From assembly GCA_033808535.1 (NCBI GenBank), contig JAPXNL010000015.1:1-23139 (forward strand): a stretch of DNA of 23,139 nucleotides. Direction: 5' to 3'. Below are positions 13,932 through 21,986 of the stretch, in pieces. This stretch comes from DTU078 sp033808535 (lineage in GTDB: Bacteria; Bacillota; Clostridia; Oscillospirales; CAG-272). Positions within the stretch are counted from its first letter, which is position 1, and each line of letters begins with the position of its first letter. The position numbers were made by a program, and so were the translations under genes. The notes under the pieces are model-generated. The model worked only from the letters and a program-made list of their open reading frames with translations. It was not told the origin of the DNA and did not search any database.

Positions 13932-15787
13932 TGTACGGAAGGCAGATACAAACCGAAACCAGACTGCCAAGCATCGGACGCAGAGGCGGGGGCGGCGGCG
14001 GGGCTAACCGCTTCCGTCCGGGTGAGCGCCCGCGCGATACAGTGGGAACGGTCAGGCGCATTATAAAGATTTACATGAGGCAGAAGTTCGCAATTCTCGC
14101 CGCCGTGGCGCTGACCGCGATTGCGTCGGGCATATCGGTGTCGATACCGTATTTTACGGGCAAGGCATACAACGCCTTTGATATTGCCGCAAACACGCTC
14201 GACAGGCCGCTGCTCGTAAAGTTTCTGTTTATCATCGGGATTCTTTACGCATCAAACTGGCTTATAGGCACACTCAACGGAGTTATAACACTGCGTGTGT
14301 CGCAGATTCTCATACGCACATTGCGAAGCGAGTTTTTTGACAAGCTGCAGAAGCTTCCGCTCTCGTTTTACGACACGCGCTCGAACGGCGATACGATGAG
14401 CCGCGTCACAAACGATGTCGAGAGCATCAGCAGCACGATAGCGCAGTCCACAACGCAGTTTATCTCAAGCGTTATAACATTCACGGGCGCACTTATGCTC
14501 ATGATTTCGCTGAGCCTGCCCCTGACGGCTGTCACGCTGACCTGCATACCGCTGATAGTCGGGCTGACCGCATTTATCGCCATGAAAAGCAAGCCTCACT
14601 TCATCGGCCAGTCGCGTAATCTGGGCGCGCTGGGCGGGTTGATAGAAGAGAACATCATGGGGCTGCGCACCGTAAAGGCGTTTGGCCAGAAACAACGTGT
14701 GCTGCGCGAGTTTTCGGAGATAAACGCCGCGCTCACGCACGACAGCTACAGCGCGCAGGTCTGGTCGGGGCTGATGATGCCGCTGTTCAACGTAATCAAT
14801 AACCTGACATTTACGCTTGTGGCGCTGACCGGCGGACTGCTTGCGACCGGATACGGCTTGCCGGTGGGTACGGTTGTGAGCTTCCTCAGCTATTCAAAGC
14901 AGATCGGACAGCCGCTCAACAACGTGGCCGGCATGTTCAACACCGTGCTCTCGGCGCTTGCGGGCGCTGAGCGCGTGTTCGAGGTCATGGACAGCCCCGA
15001 GGAGGTCCCCGATGTGCCTGACGCCGTCGAGCCGGGCGACAATATCGCCGGAGAGGTGGTGTTTGACCATGTCAGCTTCGGATATACGCCCGAAAAGCCT
15101 GTGCTGTTTGACATCTGCTTCAAAGCCGAGACGGGCCAGACCATAGCGCTCGTCGGCGAAACCGGATCGGGCAAGACCACCATCGTGAACCTGCTCACCC
15201 GCTTCTATGACGTCGATTCCGGCAGTGTGAAAGTCGACGGCGTGGACGTGCGAAACTACAGGCGCGACAGCCTGAGACGCCTGTTCTCGGTCGTCCTGCA
15301 GGATACATGCCTGTTTTCGGGCACGATAATGGACAATATCCGCTATTCGCGCGTCACAGCCACCGATGAGGAGGTAATCGCCGCGGCGGTCACCGCGCAC
15401 GCCGACGAGTTTATCACCCGTCTGCCCGACGGCTACAACACAGTCGTATCGGGCAGCTCCGACTCACTGAGCGAAGGGCAGAAGCAGCTGCTTGCCATAG
15501 CGCGCGCCGTGCTGTCGGGAAGTCCCATACTCATACTGGACGAGGCGACAAGCTCTGTCGACACAAAGACGGAAAAAGATATTCAGCACGCGCTGACTAC
15601 GCTGATGGAGCGGCGCACGAGCTTCCTTGTGGCGCACAGGCTGTCCACAATCCGCGACGCTGACCTGATATTGGTGATTGACAGCGGCAGGATAGTGGAG
15701 CGCGGCACGCACGCACAGCTTATGGCTGCGCGCGGACGGTATTACAATATGGCAAAAAGCCAGGGCGCGACGGAAGAAACTGCTTAA
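13928..15787 (+). CDS. ABC exporter half-transporter, catalytic partner subunit
   Basis: This 619-residue partner half-transporter has a membrane domain at about 45-345 and a nucleotide-binding domain after residue 375. Motifs are Walker A GETGSGKTT (410-418), Q458, Walker B ILILDEATS with the catalytic Glu539, and the switch His570 (LVAHR). Its signature is LSEGQ (514-518), not LSGGQ. Since the degenerate ATP site is formed by the other subunit's Walker motifs and this subunit's signature, the two genes complement each other exactly as in TM287/288. The start ATG (13928) overlaps the stop of the first subunit (ATGA). An unusual N-terminal extension of about 40 residues contains six glycines flanked by arginines (RRGGGGGGANRFR). 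A second ATG at 13931 would be almost equivalent. Confidence 0.94.
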   Translation: MMYGRQIQTETRLPSIGRRGGGGGGANRFRPGERPRDTVGTVRRIIKIYMRQKFAILAAVALTAIASGISVSIPYFTGKAYNAFDIAANTLDRPLLVKFLFIIGILYASNWLIGTLNGVITLRVSQILIRTLRSEFFDKLQKLPLSFYDTRSNGDTMSRVTNDVESISSTIAQSTTQFISSVITFTGALMLMISLSLPLTAVTLTCIPLIVGLTAFIAMKSKPHFIGQSRNLGALGGLIEENIMGLRTVKAFGQKQRVLREFSEINAALTHDSYSAQVWSGLMMPLFNVINNLTFTLVALTGGLLATGYGLPVGTVVSFLSYSKQIGQPLNNVAGMFNTVLSALAGAERVFEVMDSPEEVPDVPDAVEPGDNIAGEVVFDHVSFGYTPEKPVLFDICFKAETGQTIALVGETGSGKTTIVNLLTRFYDVDSGSVKVDGVDVRNYRRDSLRRLFSVVLQDTCLFSGTIMDNIRYSRVTATDEEVIAAAVTAHADEFITRLPDGYNTVVSGSSDSLSEGQKQLLAIARAVLSGSPILILDEATSSVDTKTEKDIQHALTTLMERRTSFLVAHRLSTIRDADLILVIDSGRIVERGTHAQLMAARGRYYNMAKSQGATEETA

Positions 15788-15839
15788 ATCTCTGTAACGC
15801 CGGTATAACACATATTCGCCGGTAAATATGCATATTTCA

Positions 15840-15883
15840 AGGATAAAGAAGCCGCCGGTACGGGTTGCCCCGCACCGGCGGCT
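15840..15883 (-). terminator. Terminator between convergent exporter and membrane-protein genes
   Basis: A perfect 10-bp stem pairs 15850-15859 (AGCCGCCGGT) with 15874-15883 (ACCGGCGGCT), with further inner pairing. On the minus strand it is followed by TTCTTTATCC, a modest T-rich tail. On the plus strand no T run follows, but the position 62 bases after the exporter stop suggests it may act in both directions. Confidence 0.75.
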
Positions 15884-15911
15884 GTGATTTCAATTCGCGA
15901 GAGCAAATCTG

Positions 15912-17411
15912 TCAGCTTGCGTAGGCGCGCCGGATCTGGGCGCACATGAGAGATACAAGACGGGAAATCTCTTTTTCCGGCAAATCGCGCTCGGCGTATT
16001 TGATAAATTCAAATGCGCGTGTAATCGGCTCGGCATGGGTGTCGGCAGTTACTGCGCTCACTTTCAGCTCGATTTCAGCCGGCGTATCGGAGATTTTCAG
16101 ATAAACGTTCTTTTTATCGCCCCAGCAGCGCACAAGCTCGTTGTATGCAAAAACGAGCCGCCCGCGCGCGTCGGGTATAGCTTCAAGCCGGCGCAAAAAA
16201 TCGCGGTAGCTGTGCGGAGGATGCATGTTTTTACCGCTGTAATCGCGGATGGCGTTTTTTTCGGTCTTTGTCTCTATATCGCGGTAGTCGGATAAGATGT
16301 ACTTATCGGTCGATAACCTGTTGAAACTGAACAGGTTTGCCAGAAATTCCATCAGGCTGGCAAACAGGATGTTTATAAAGTCAAATATAACTTTAAAAAT
16401 GTTGCGCTTCCGTATAAAGATGAGCACGATAATTGCGATAAGCAGCAGCCCCATAAATACAGAGAAAAGTACTATTGAAAACTGCGGGCCAACGCCGCCT
16501 ACCCTCCCGAACACAAAACTGCTGAATTCCGCAGTCTGTTCACCGACGTCTGCATAGAGCAATTCTTCAGACTGACCTGTATTGCGCAGTATGAAGAACA
16601 AAATAATATTTAAGAGTACTATCAGACCTACGATGACAGCCAACACGAACGGAAAAGCCAGGAGTATAAACAAAAATATTATTCCGGCCGAAATCAGATT
16701 GTAATACCGCACGCGAGGCGTGAGCAACGCGGTTTTTGCAGCGCTGATGACAGTTATGATTTGGTTTTGGTTTATAACCAAAAGCGACAACATAATAACC
16801 GGTACTGTGCAAATCAAAAGGAAGGTCTGCGGCTGCCTGTACGCGTAATTGAACACGAAAACTGCCCCGGTGCAGACCAGAAAAACAAACGACGAACGCA
16901 GGGATATCAAAAAGCCATACGGATAAAACCAGGTTATAACTCCCATTGCCATAAGCGCCGCGCACATCAGGCCGGATAAAATCGGGATAGCTGAGGCTTT
17001 CTGGTAGTATAAGCCGATATGCAGCAGATATCCCTCGCGTAACAGGCTCGTTACAAATGACGAAACAGCGAAGCCGGCCACAGCGCAGAGCGCCAACGGC
17101 AGCGCCGCTTCCGGCAGGCTGAAATACTTTTCTATCCTCTCATAAGTGCGCGACGAGGGGGCGCGCTTTATGCGCATTACCGCGCCGAACAGCGACTGCA
17201 GGCCGTATCCGAGGCAAAACATCACGGGCACGACGGTTATAGTCAGCAGCGTTGTATATTTGCCCGCTGTGGGTCTGACAAGAGTATGGAAAACCGGCGC
17301 CGCTACAAATATCAGTACGACGCAGGCAAGAAATTTATAAAGCTTCTCAAATGCAGCCTGCGATTTAAGAGAGACTATTCTCGCGTCCTCGGACGGGCGT
17401 GAGCCGGTCAT
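15912..17411 (-). CDS. Polytopic membrane protein with DUF4129-like C-terminal domain
   Basis: I do not recognise a named family with certainty. The 499 residues contain roughly eight to ten hydrophobic segments between about 24 and 350. They end in a soluble region (about 360-499) with a pattern like DUF4129: an RLVFAYNELVRCWG helix, then a SDTPAEIEL segment, then a final helix ending RRAYAS. Such domains usually sit at the end of the large membrane protein in MoxR/DUF58 operons, which often also has a transglutaminase core. No Cys-His-Asp core of that type is seen, and the protein is shorter than those. GAGGTGAT precedes the ATG with about 5 bases spacing. The gene is the third of the minus-strand set moxR, DUF58, this gene, 80 bases after the DUF58 stop. 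Function unknown, likely membrane complex partner. Confidence 0.8.
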   Translation of the reverse strand: MTGSRPSEDARIVSLKSQAAFEKLYKFLACVVLIFVAAPVFHTLVRPTAGKYTTLLTITVVPVMFCLGYGLQSLFGAVMRIKRAPSSRTYERIEKYFSLPEAALPLALCAVAGFAVSSFVTSLLREGYLLHIGLYYQKASAIPILSGLMCAALMAMGVITWFYPYGFLISLRSSFVFLVCTGAVFVFNYAYRQPQTFLLICTVPVIMLSLLVINQNQIITVISAAKTALLTPRVRYYNLISAGIIFLFILLAFPFVLAVIVGLIVLLNIILFFILRNTGQSEELLYADVGEQTAEFSSFVFGRVGGVGPQFSIVLFSVFMGLLLIAIIVLIFIRKRNIFKVIFDFINILFASLMEFLANLFSFNRLSTDKYILSDYRDIETKTEKNAIRDYSGKNMHPPHSYRDFLRRLEAIPDARGRLVFAYNELVRCWGDKKNVYLKISDTPAEIELKVSAVTADTHAEPITRAFEFIKYAERDLPEKEISRLVSLMCAQIRRAYAS

Positions 17412-17491
17412 ATAATCACCTCGCTATAGAGATAATTGCTGAATTTCCGCCGGTATTTATGCTTGCGTTGAGACTTCGGACGACTGACTTT

Positions 17492-18790
17492 TCAGCGGAA
17501 TGTTTTGAACCAGACGTCAACATCCTCGGGTATAACCGGGGCGTTCTGGTTGGTGGTTGTGATATAAAACACGACGCGCACGCCGATTTTGCGCATCACG
17601 GCGTGGAAGTTGAGCATTCGTTCGTCGAGATAAGGGGATACGACAACAAGGTTCCCACCGTCGGTGTACTGCTGCGGGTCGGCGATTACAGCGTCAAACA
17701 TCTTCTCCGCCGGGCAGGATATTTTCATCGGCAGAACAGCCAGCAGCCGGAGCGCGTCGATCATATCGCCGCGTCCCGTAAAGGCGCGAGTGCGTATGAT
17801 CGCGTCGCCGTCGATCATTACTGTGCTTTCTTCGCCCAGACCGGCGTCGGAAGGCGGTGCGTTGACATACATCCTGACCGGAACGCTGCCGTACGACATC
17901 ATGTCGAATATGGAGGCGCAGACGCTGACACACAGCTCGACGGACTGCGGGTCGCTTGGCGTGCGCGGGTCGTGCTCGCGGCTGCGCGACTGCATGTTGA
18001 GGATGAGTCCGAACCTGTTCTGCTCGGCAAATTCCTCGACATTGACCATCAGCTTGCCGTGTACGACGGTGGAGAGCCAGTTTATTTTGTTCATAGGATC
18101 GAGCGGGGTGTATTCGCGGCTGCCTGCAATCCGAAGCGGGTCGGAGAGCAGACCGTGCGGCGCGGTGCGGTCGCCGGCCGGATTGTACGAGGCGGCAAAG
18201 AATCTGTTCATGTCTATGGGTTTAGGCAGCACGGTCACCGAACCGCGCTTGCCGGAGGGCGCTTCCACGCGCTTTGACTGCGTTGTAATCCCCAGCGGGT
18301 CCGTTGAAATCAGCATGGTGCCGCTGATGGAGTATGTGCCGCGTTTCTGGCAGGCGATGCGCCACCGGCGCATGATTTTGCGGTAGCTGTGAAGCACGAA
18401 AATGCTCTGCACATACCTGCGCAGGTATTCGCCGGAGCTGTCGGGAGCTCCGCCGGTGTCAGATTTCTGGACATGTACAGGGCGCGAGGTCACCGGCCCG
18501 CGCTTTTTGCGTTTGGTGACTGTCGTGGGTGTACCTTCGTCCGGTTCATCACGCTTGTGCAGGCGGAAATACAGGCCCTCGGGGAGCTCGGTATCAACGC
18601 GCACGCAGGGGAGGGGAAGCGTTTTGTTGTTGACGATCTCCTCGAATAAAAACAAGTCTTCGTCCTCAAACACCTCGGAAGTGCTGAGCGAGATGGAGTA
18701 TTCCACACTGCTGAACGTATAACGTGCGTAAATGCGCGAGACAGCGATGAACACAACGACGGCAGAGATAAACAGCGTTGCGATAAACAT
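17492..18790 (-). CDS. DUF58 domain-containing protein
   Basis: This 432-residue membrane-anchored protein has an N-terminal hydrophobic helix (about 2-20). A beta-rich segment with a basic, low-complexity insertion (about 82-118, TKRKKRGP) follows, and then the DUF58 core. The core signature is GSREYTPLDPMNKINW (223-238) followed by LMVNVEEF (247-254), typical of the family. A von Willebrand A-like fold follows in relatives. DUF58 proteins are almost always paired with MoxR ATPases, which are thought to act as chaperones for VWA-type proteins; the exact role is unknown. The ATG at 18790 has AGGTG five bases upstream, overlapping the moxR stop region. The gap to moxR is only 9 bases, so co-expression is certain enough. 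Confidence 0.92.
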   Translation of the reverse strand: MFIATLFISAVVVFIAVSRIYARYTFSSVEYSISLSTSEVFEDEDLFLFEEIVNNKTLPLPCVRVDTELPEGLYFRLHKRDEPDEGTPTTVTKRKKRGPVTSRPVHVQKSDTGGAPDSSGEYLRRYVQSIFVLHSYRKIMRRWRIACQKRGTYSISGTMLISTDPLGITTQSKRVEAPSGKRGSVTVLPKPIDMNRFFAASYNPAGDRTAPHGLLSDPLRIAGSREYTPLDPMNKINWLSTVVHGKLMVNVEEFAEQNRFGLILNMQSRSREHDPRTPSDPQSVELCVSVCASIFDMMSYGSVPVRMYVNAPPSDAGLGEESTVMIDGDAIIRTRAFTGRGDMIDALRLLAVLPMKISCPAEKMFDAVIADPQQYTDGGNLVVVSPYLDERMLNFHAVMRKIGVRVVFYITTTNQNAPVIPEDVDVWFKTFR

Positions 18791-18799
18791 AGCCGCACC

Positions 18800-19741
18800 T
18801 TATATCGGCGCGCGTACGCCGTCGATTATATACTCGATGATATTTTCGTTGGACTCGGGCAGTCGTATCGTATTCTGCGAACGCGATATAATGCGGTGCG
18901 CGAGCACGGGCACCGCGACGGCCTTTACGTCGTCGGGCAGAATATAGTCGCGGCCGTCCATAGCGGCTTTTGCCTGCGACGCGCGCAAAAGCGACAGCGC
19001 ACCGCGCGGCGATACGCCGTGGCGGATTTTCTCCGACTCGCGAGTTGCGTTCACTATTCGCACGATGTAATCCTCTATGGCGTCGGAGGCGCGAACGCGC
19101 CGCACATCGGCGATGGCGGCGACAATGTCGCTTTTCACGCATACTGCACCCAGTGTGTCAAGCGGAGAGGATTCGGCAAACCGCCCGAGCATGGCTTTCT
19201 CTGCCTCAGGGGCGGGATAGCCGAGCGTCAGCTTCATAAGGAAACGGTCGATCTGCGCTTCGGGCAAAGGGAATGTGCCCTGCGACTCGATGGGGTTTTG
19301 AGTGGCTATCACAAAGAACGGCGGGTCGAGCGTATATGAGACGCCGTCGATGGTCGTCCGGCGCTCCTCCATGCATTCGAGCAGCGCCGACTGCGTGCGT
19401 GGAGTGGTGCGGTTTATCTCGTCGGCGATTAAAATGTTTGTGAATACCGGACCGGGTCTGAATACAAATTCGTTTTCTTTTTGGTTATAATAATTTATGC
19501 CGGTCAGGTCGGAGGGCAAAAGGTCGGGTGTGAACTGCACGCGCTTGCAGTCGCAGCTGATGGATTTTGCAAGCGCACGCGCAAGGCTTGTTTTGCCGGT
19601 GCCGGGGATGTCGTCCAGCAGCACATGACCGCCGGCCAGCAGCGCTGTGATAACAAGCGTTATTTTGTCGTCTTTGCCGCAGATCACGCGGCTGATGTTT
19701 TCGGTGAGCGCGGACGCGAGCCGCGCGGTCTCGGTGAACAT
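18800..19741 (-). CDS. MoxR family AAA+ ATPase
   Basis: This MoxR-type AAA+ ATPase probably acts as a chaperone or remodeller for the DUF58/VWA partner encoded next. Starting at ATG 19741, Walker A is GTGKTS at 47-52 and Walker B is ILIADE at 103-108. The MoxR stretch RTTPRTQSALLECMEERR and the sensor segment ATQNPIESQGTFPLPEAQIDRF follow in order, and the lid domain contains GVSPRGALSLLRASQA. The frame also has an ATG at 19750, but the only Shine-Dalgarno-like site (GAGG) ends 3 bases before it, too close. ATG 19741 has 11 bases spacing. The same 11-base sequence TATAGCGAGGT precedes the third gene of this operon. It is the first gene of the operon; no clear promoter was found upstream. Confidence 0.94.
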   Translation of the reverse strand: MFTETARLASALTENISRVICGKDDKITLVITALLAGGHVLLDDIPGTGKTSLARALAKSISCDCKRVQFTPDLLPSDLTGINYYNQKENEFVFRPGPVFTNILIADEINRTTPRTQSALLECMEERRTTIDGVSYTLDPPFFVIATQNPIESQGTFPLPEAQIDRFLMKLTLGYPAPEAEKAMLGRFAESSPLDTLGAVCVKSDIVAAIADVRRVRASDAIEDYIVRIVNATRESEKIRHGVSPRGALSLLRASQAKAAMDGRDYILPDDVKAVAVPVLAHRIISRSQNTIRLPESNENIIEYIIDGVRAPI

Positions 19742-19750
19742 AACAGACAT

Positions 19751-20062
19751 TACCTCGCTATAATTTTATTCTGCGCCGACCCGGCGGGATTTCGGGGATA
19801 AAACGGATTTCTGTCGGTTATCTGCAAAATGCCGTGTTTTACGGTGAGGTTCGCTTTATTTTGAGCGGCAGACAGCTATCCAAAAAGAAAGCGGCGCGGA
19901 ATTGGTCCCGCGCCGCAAATATGTCGTCTTCGTCTGTGGATAAACGCAGCGGGCGATCATAATTATCTTAGCTTCAGATATATTACACCGGAGCATTGCC
20001 CCGGATTATTTTCCCGGTTGCTCTATATCCTGTTGACTTGTATCAGAATGTCATTTTAGATT
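19751..20062. other. Intergenic region between rny and moxR
   Basis: This 312-base region lies after the rny stop and before moxR, both on the minus strand. It holds the rny terminator (19882-19916) and an unexplained AT-rich stretch near 20000. There is one isolated DnaA-box match (TGTGGATAA, 19935-19943) and no convincing gene or promoter with good -35 and -10 boxes for moxR. Confidence 0.6.
19882..19916 (-). terminator. Intrinsic terminator of rny
   Basis: A perfect 9-bp GC-rich stem pairs 19891-19899 (GCGGCGCGG) with 19908-19916 (CCGCGCCGC) across an 8-base loop. On the minus strand it is followed by TTTCTTTTTG. It lies about 147 bases past the rny stop, giving rny a long 3' untranslated region, and insulates the moxR operon downstream. 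Confidence 0.85.
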
Positions 20063-21619
20063 TTATTTTGCGTATTCGACAGCCCGGCTCTCGCGTATCA
20101 GGTTGACCTTTATCTGGCCGGGATATTCGAGTGTGCCTTCGATTTTAACGACAATGTCGCGCGCCATAAGCGCCATCTGCTCATCGGATACCGTATCAGC
20201 CTTGACCATGATGCGTATCTCGCGGCCTGCCTGAATTGCGTAGGATTTTTCCACGCCCTCGAAGCTGTTTGCGATTTCCTCAAGCTTTTGCAGCCGTCTG
20301 AGGTAATTTTCCAGATCCTCGCGCCGTGCGCCCGGACGTGCTGCAGATACTGCGTCGGCGGCCTGAACAATCATTGCGATGACGGTCTGCGGCTCCACAT
20401 CGCCGTGGTGCGACTCAATGGCGTGCAGCACTTCTTTGTGCTCCTTATACTTGCGCGCTATGTCCATGCCGATTTTAACGTGCGAGCCTTCAACTTCCTG
20501 CGTCATCGCCTTGCCGATGTCATGGAGCAGTCCGCAACGTTTTGCCAGTGTCGAGTCGACACCAAGCTCGTCTGCCATCATGCCCGCCAGCATTGCGACC
20601 TCGATGGAGTGGCGCAGTACATTCTGTCCGTAGCTTGTGCGGTAACGCAGCCGGCCCAGAATCTTAACCAGCTCGCTGTTCATGCCGTGGATGCCGGTTT
20701 CAAATACAGCGCGTTCGCCGGCCTGTTTGATGATGGTATCGACTTCCTTGCGCGCCTTCTCAACTGTTTCCTCGATTCTGGACGGGTGGATTCGGCCGTC
20801 GGCGATAAGCCTTTCAAGCGAAAGCCGTGCAATTTCGCGGCGGATCGGGTCGAAGCTCGACAGCGTAATTGCCTCGGGTGTATCGTCGATGATAAGGTCG
20901 ACGCCGGTCAGCGTTTCGATTGCGCGGATGTTGCGCCCTTCGCGTCCGATTATGCGCCCCTTCATGTCGTCGTTGGGCAGCGGCACAACCGAAACCGTAG
21001 TTTCCGACACGCATTCGGATGCACAGCGCTGGATGGCAAGTCCTATTATGTTTCGGGCGCGCTGGTCAGCCTCCTCCTTGAGCTGCGACTCGATTTCCAT
21101 AATCCTGAGCGCTGACTCGTGTTTGACCTCGTCTTCGATGCGGCTCACAAGCTCAGCTTTTGCGGCTTCGGCGGTGAGCCCTGCGATTTCCTCAAGCTTT
21201 GCAAGCTGCTCGCGCTTAAGCTCCTCTATTTCCTCTGTCTTGGTTTCCCACTCCTTGATTTTGCGGTTCAGAGTTTCGTCTTTCTTTTCAAGACTCTCCA
21301 GTCTGCGTTCGAGCTTTTCCTCTTTTTGTGCCAGATTTCGTTCGCTGCGCGTCAGCTCCTGGCGGCGGTCTCTGATTTCCTGTTCGAGTTCGTTGCGCTG
21401 GGCAAGTATTTCTTCTCTTGCTTCGATCAGCGCTTCTTTTTTCTTGGTTTCTGCAAGCTTGATGGCGTCATCGATAATACGCTGGGCTTCAAGTTCGGCT
21501 GAACCGATTTTTGCTTCGGCGACCTTTTTGCGATACAGGATACCGATCAATATACCTAGCGGGACGCCGGTGACAATACACACCACGCCCGCGATGATTG
21601 ACCATATATAACCGGGCAT
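20063..21619 (-). CDS. rny: Ribonuclease Y
   Basis: RNase Y is the membrane-bound endoribonuclease that starts mRNA decay in many Firmicutes. The 518 residues give the standard architecture. An N-terminal membrane helix (about 5-28) is followed by a long charged coiled coil (about 35-200). The KH domain has GREG (225-228) in RIIGREGRNIRAIE, and the HD domain has H366-D367 in LLHDIGK. I chose ATG 21619 (MPGYIWSIIAGVV) because GGGAGGTG precedes it at good spacing; an open extension to 21691 lacks a ribosome site. The gene has its own promoter (21708-21736) and a leader of about 80 bases with a strong hairpin, and ends at a GC-rich terminator. Usual neighbours such as recA, cinA or ymdB are absent. 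Confidence 0.97.
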   Translation of the reverse strand: MPGYIWSIIAGVVCIVTGVPLGILIGILYRKKVAEAKIGSAELEAQRIIDDAIKLAETKKKEALIEAREEILAQRNELEQEIRDRRQELTRSERNLAQKEEKLERRLESLEKKDETLNRKIKEWETKTEEIEELKREQLAKLEEIAGLTAEAAKAELVSRIEDEVKHESALRIMEIESQLKEEADQRARNIIGLAIQRCASECVSETTVSVVPLPNDDMKGRIIGREGRNIRAIETLTGVDLIIDDTPEAITLSSFDPIRREIARLSLERLIADGRIHPSRIEETVEKARKEVDTIIKQAGERAVFETGIHGMNSELVKILGRLRYRTSYGQNVLRHSIEVAMLAGMMADELGVDSTLAKRCGLLHDIGKAMTQEVEGSHVKIGMDIARKYKEHKEVLHAIESHHGDVEPQTVIAMIVQAADAVSAARPGARREDLENYLRRLQKLEEIANSFEGVEKSYAIQAGREIRIMVKADTVSDEQMALMARDIVVKIEGTLEYPGQIKVNLIRESRAVEYAK

Positions 21620-21668
21620 AAAGCACCTCCCTGATTTTGAAATAATGAATATTGCACTATACAAACAT

Positions 21669-21686
21669 GCGGGGCACACGCCCCGC
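21669..21686 (-). promoter_or_regulatory. Hairpin in the rny 5' leader
   Basis: A perfect 7-bp stem GCGGGGC (21669-21675) with GCCCCGC (21680-21686) and a 4-base loop lies in the untranslated leader of rny, about 50 bases before the start codon. No T tract follows on the minus strand, so it is not a terminator. It could protect or regulate the rny mRNA. Confidence 0.6.
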
Positions 21687-21707
21687 GGCATAGTTTGCTA
21701 ATATAAT

Positions 21708-21736
21708 ATTGTAAACCTTATGCTCACAAATGTCAA
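21708..21736 (-). promoter_or_regulatory. Sigma-A promoter for rny
   Basis: On the minus strand a perfect TTGACA (complement of 21731-21736) is separated by 17 bases from TACAAT (complement of 21708-21713), one mismatch from TATAAT. Transcription should begin near 21701, about 80 bases before the rny start codon. Confidence 0.8.
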
Positions 21737-21772
21737 GACTTTTGAATAAAAAGCATTGTTTGAACATAAAAA

Positions 21773-21844
21773 TTGCCGGTATCAGGCAAGGCTTGTCCGG
21801 CAAAACGCCTGAAGCGGATAAATCCCAGAGTGATTTTTGCCGCT
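21773..21844 (+). ncRNA. Candidate structured RNA with mutually exclusive stems
   Basis: Three inverted repeats lie within 72 bases. Stem A is TTGCCGG (21773-21779) with CCGGCAA (21797-21803). Stem B is TCAGGC (21782-21787) with GCCTGA (21807-21812); it crosses stem A, so the two are alternatives or a pseudoknot. Stem C is AGCGG (21813-21817) with CCGCT (21840-21844), extended by AAATC/GATTT (21820-21824, 21832-21836). An intrinsic terminator follows 26 bases later on the same strand. It matches no RNA class I can name. It may be a free small RNA or an attenuator leader of gap. No strong promoter was seen for it. Confidence 0.35.
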
Positions 21845-21870
21845 GTGTCAAATTATTTTTATAAGCCGGT

Positions 21871-21901
21871 TGCAGGAATGGATTTTTCTTCTTGCATTTT
21901 T
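21871..21901 (+). terminator. Intrinsic terminator upstream of gap
   Basis: TGCAGGAA (21871-21878) pairs with TTCTTGCA (21889-21896) in eight pairs including one G-T, with a 10-base loop. It is followed immediately by five T residues (21897-21901). No protein gene ends here on the plus strand, so it must terminate a small RNA or a leader transcript. Confidence 0.6.
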
Positions 21902-21957
21902 AATAATATGAAAATGATGTCATTTGTAAAAAATGTGAAAATAAAAGTCTGCAGCTA

Positions 21958-21986
21958 TTGTATAGAGAGGATGAATAATGTAAAAT
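21958..21986 (+). promoter_or_regulatory. Possible promoter for gap
   Basis: TTGTAT (21958-21963) and TAAAAT (21981-21986) are 17 bases apart. The -10 matches five of six consensus positions, the -35 only three. It would give a leader of about 40 bases. A weak call made because gap should have strong expression and lies beyond a terminator. Confidence 0.3.

Noticed and set aside
19935..19943. Perfect DnaA box (TGTGGATAA) in the rny-moxR gap
   Set aside because: Only a single copy; an origin needs a cluster. One perfect 9-mer on either strand of 23 kb is expected by chance with probability near 0.2.
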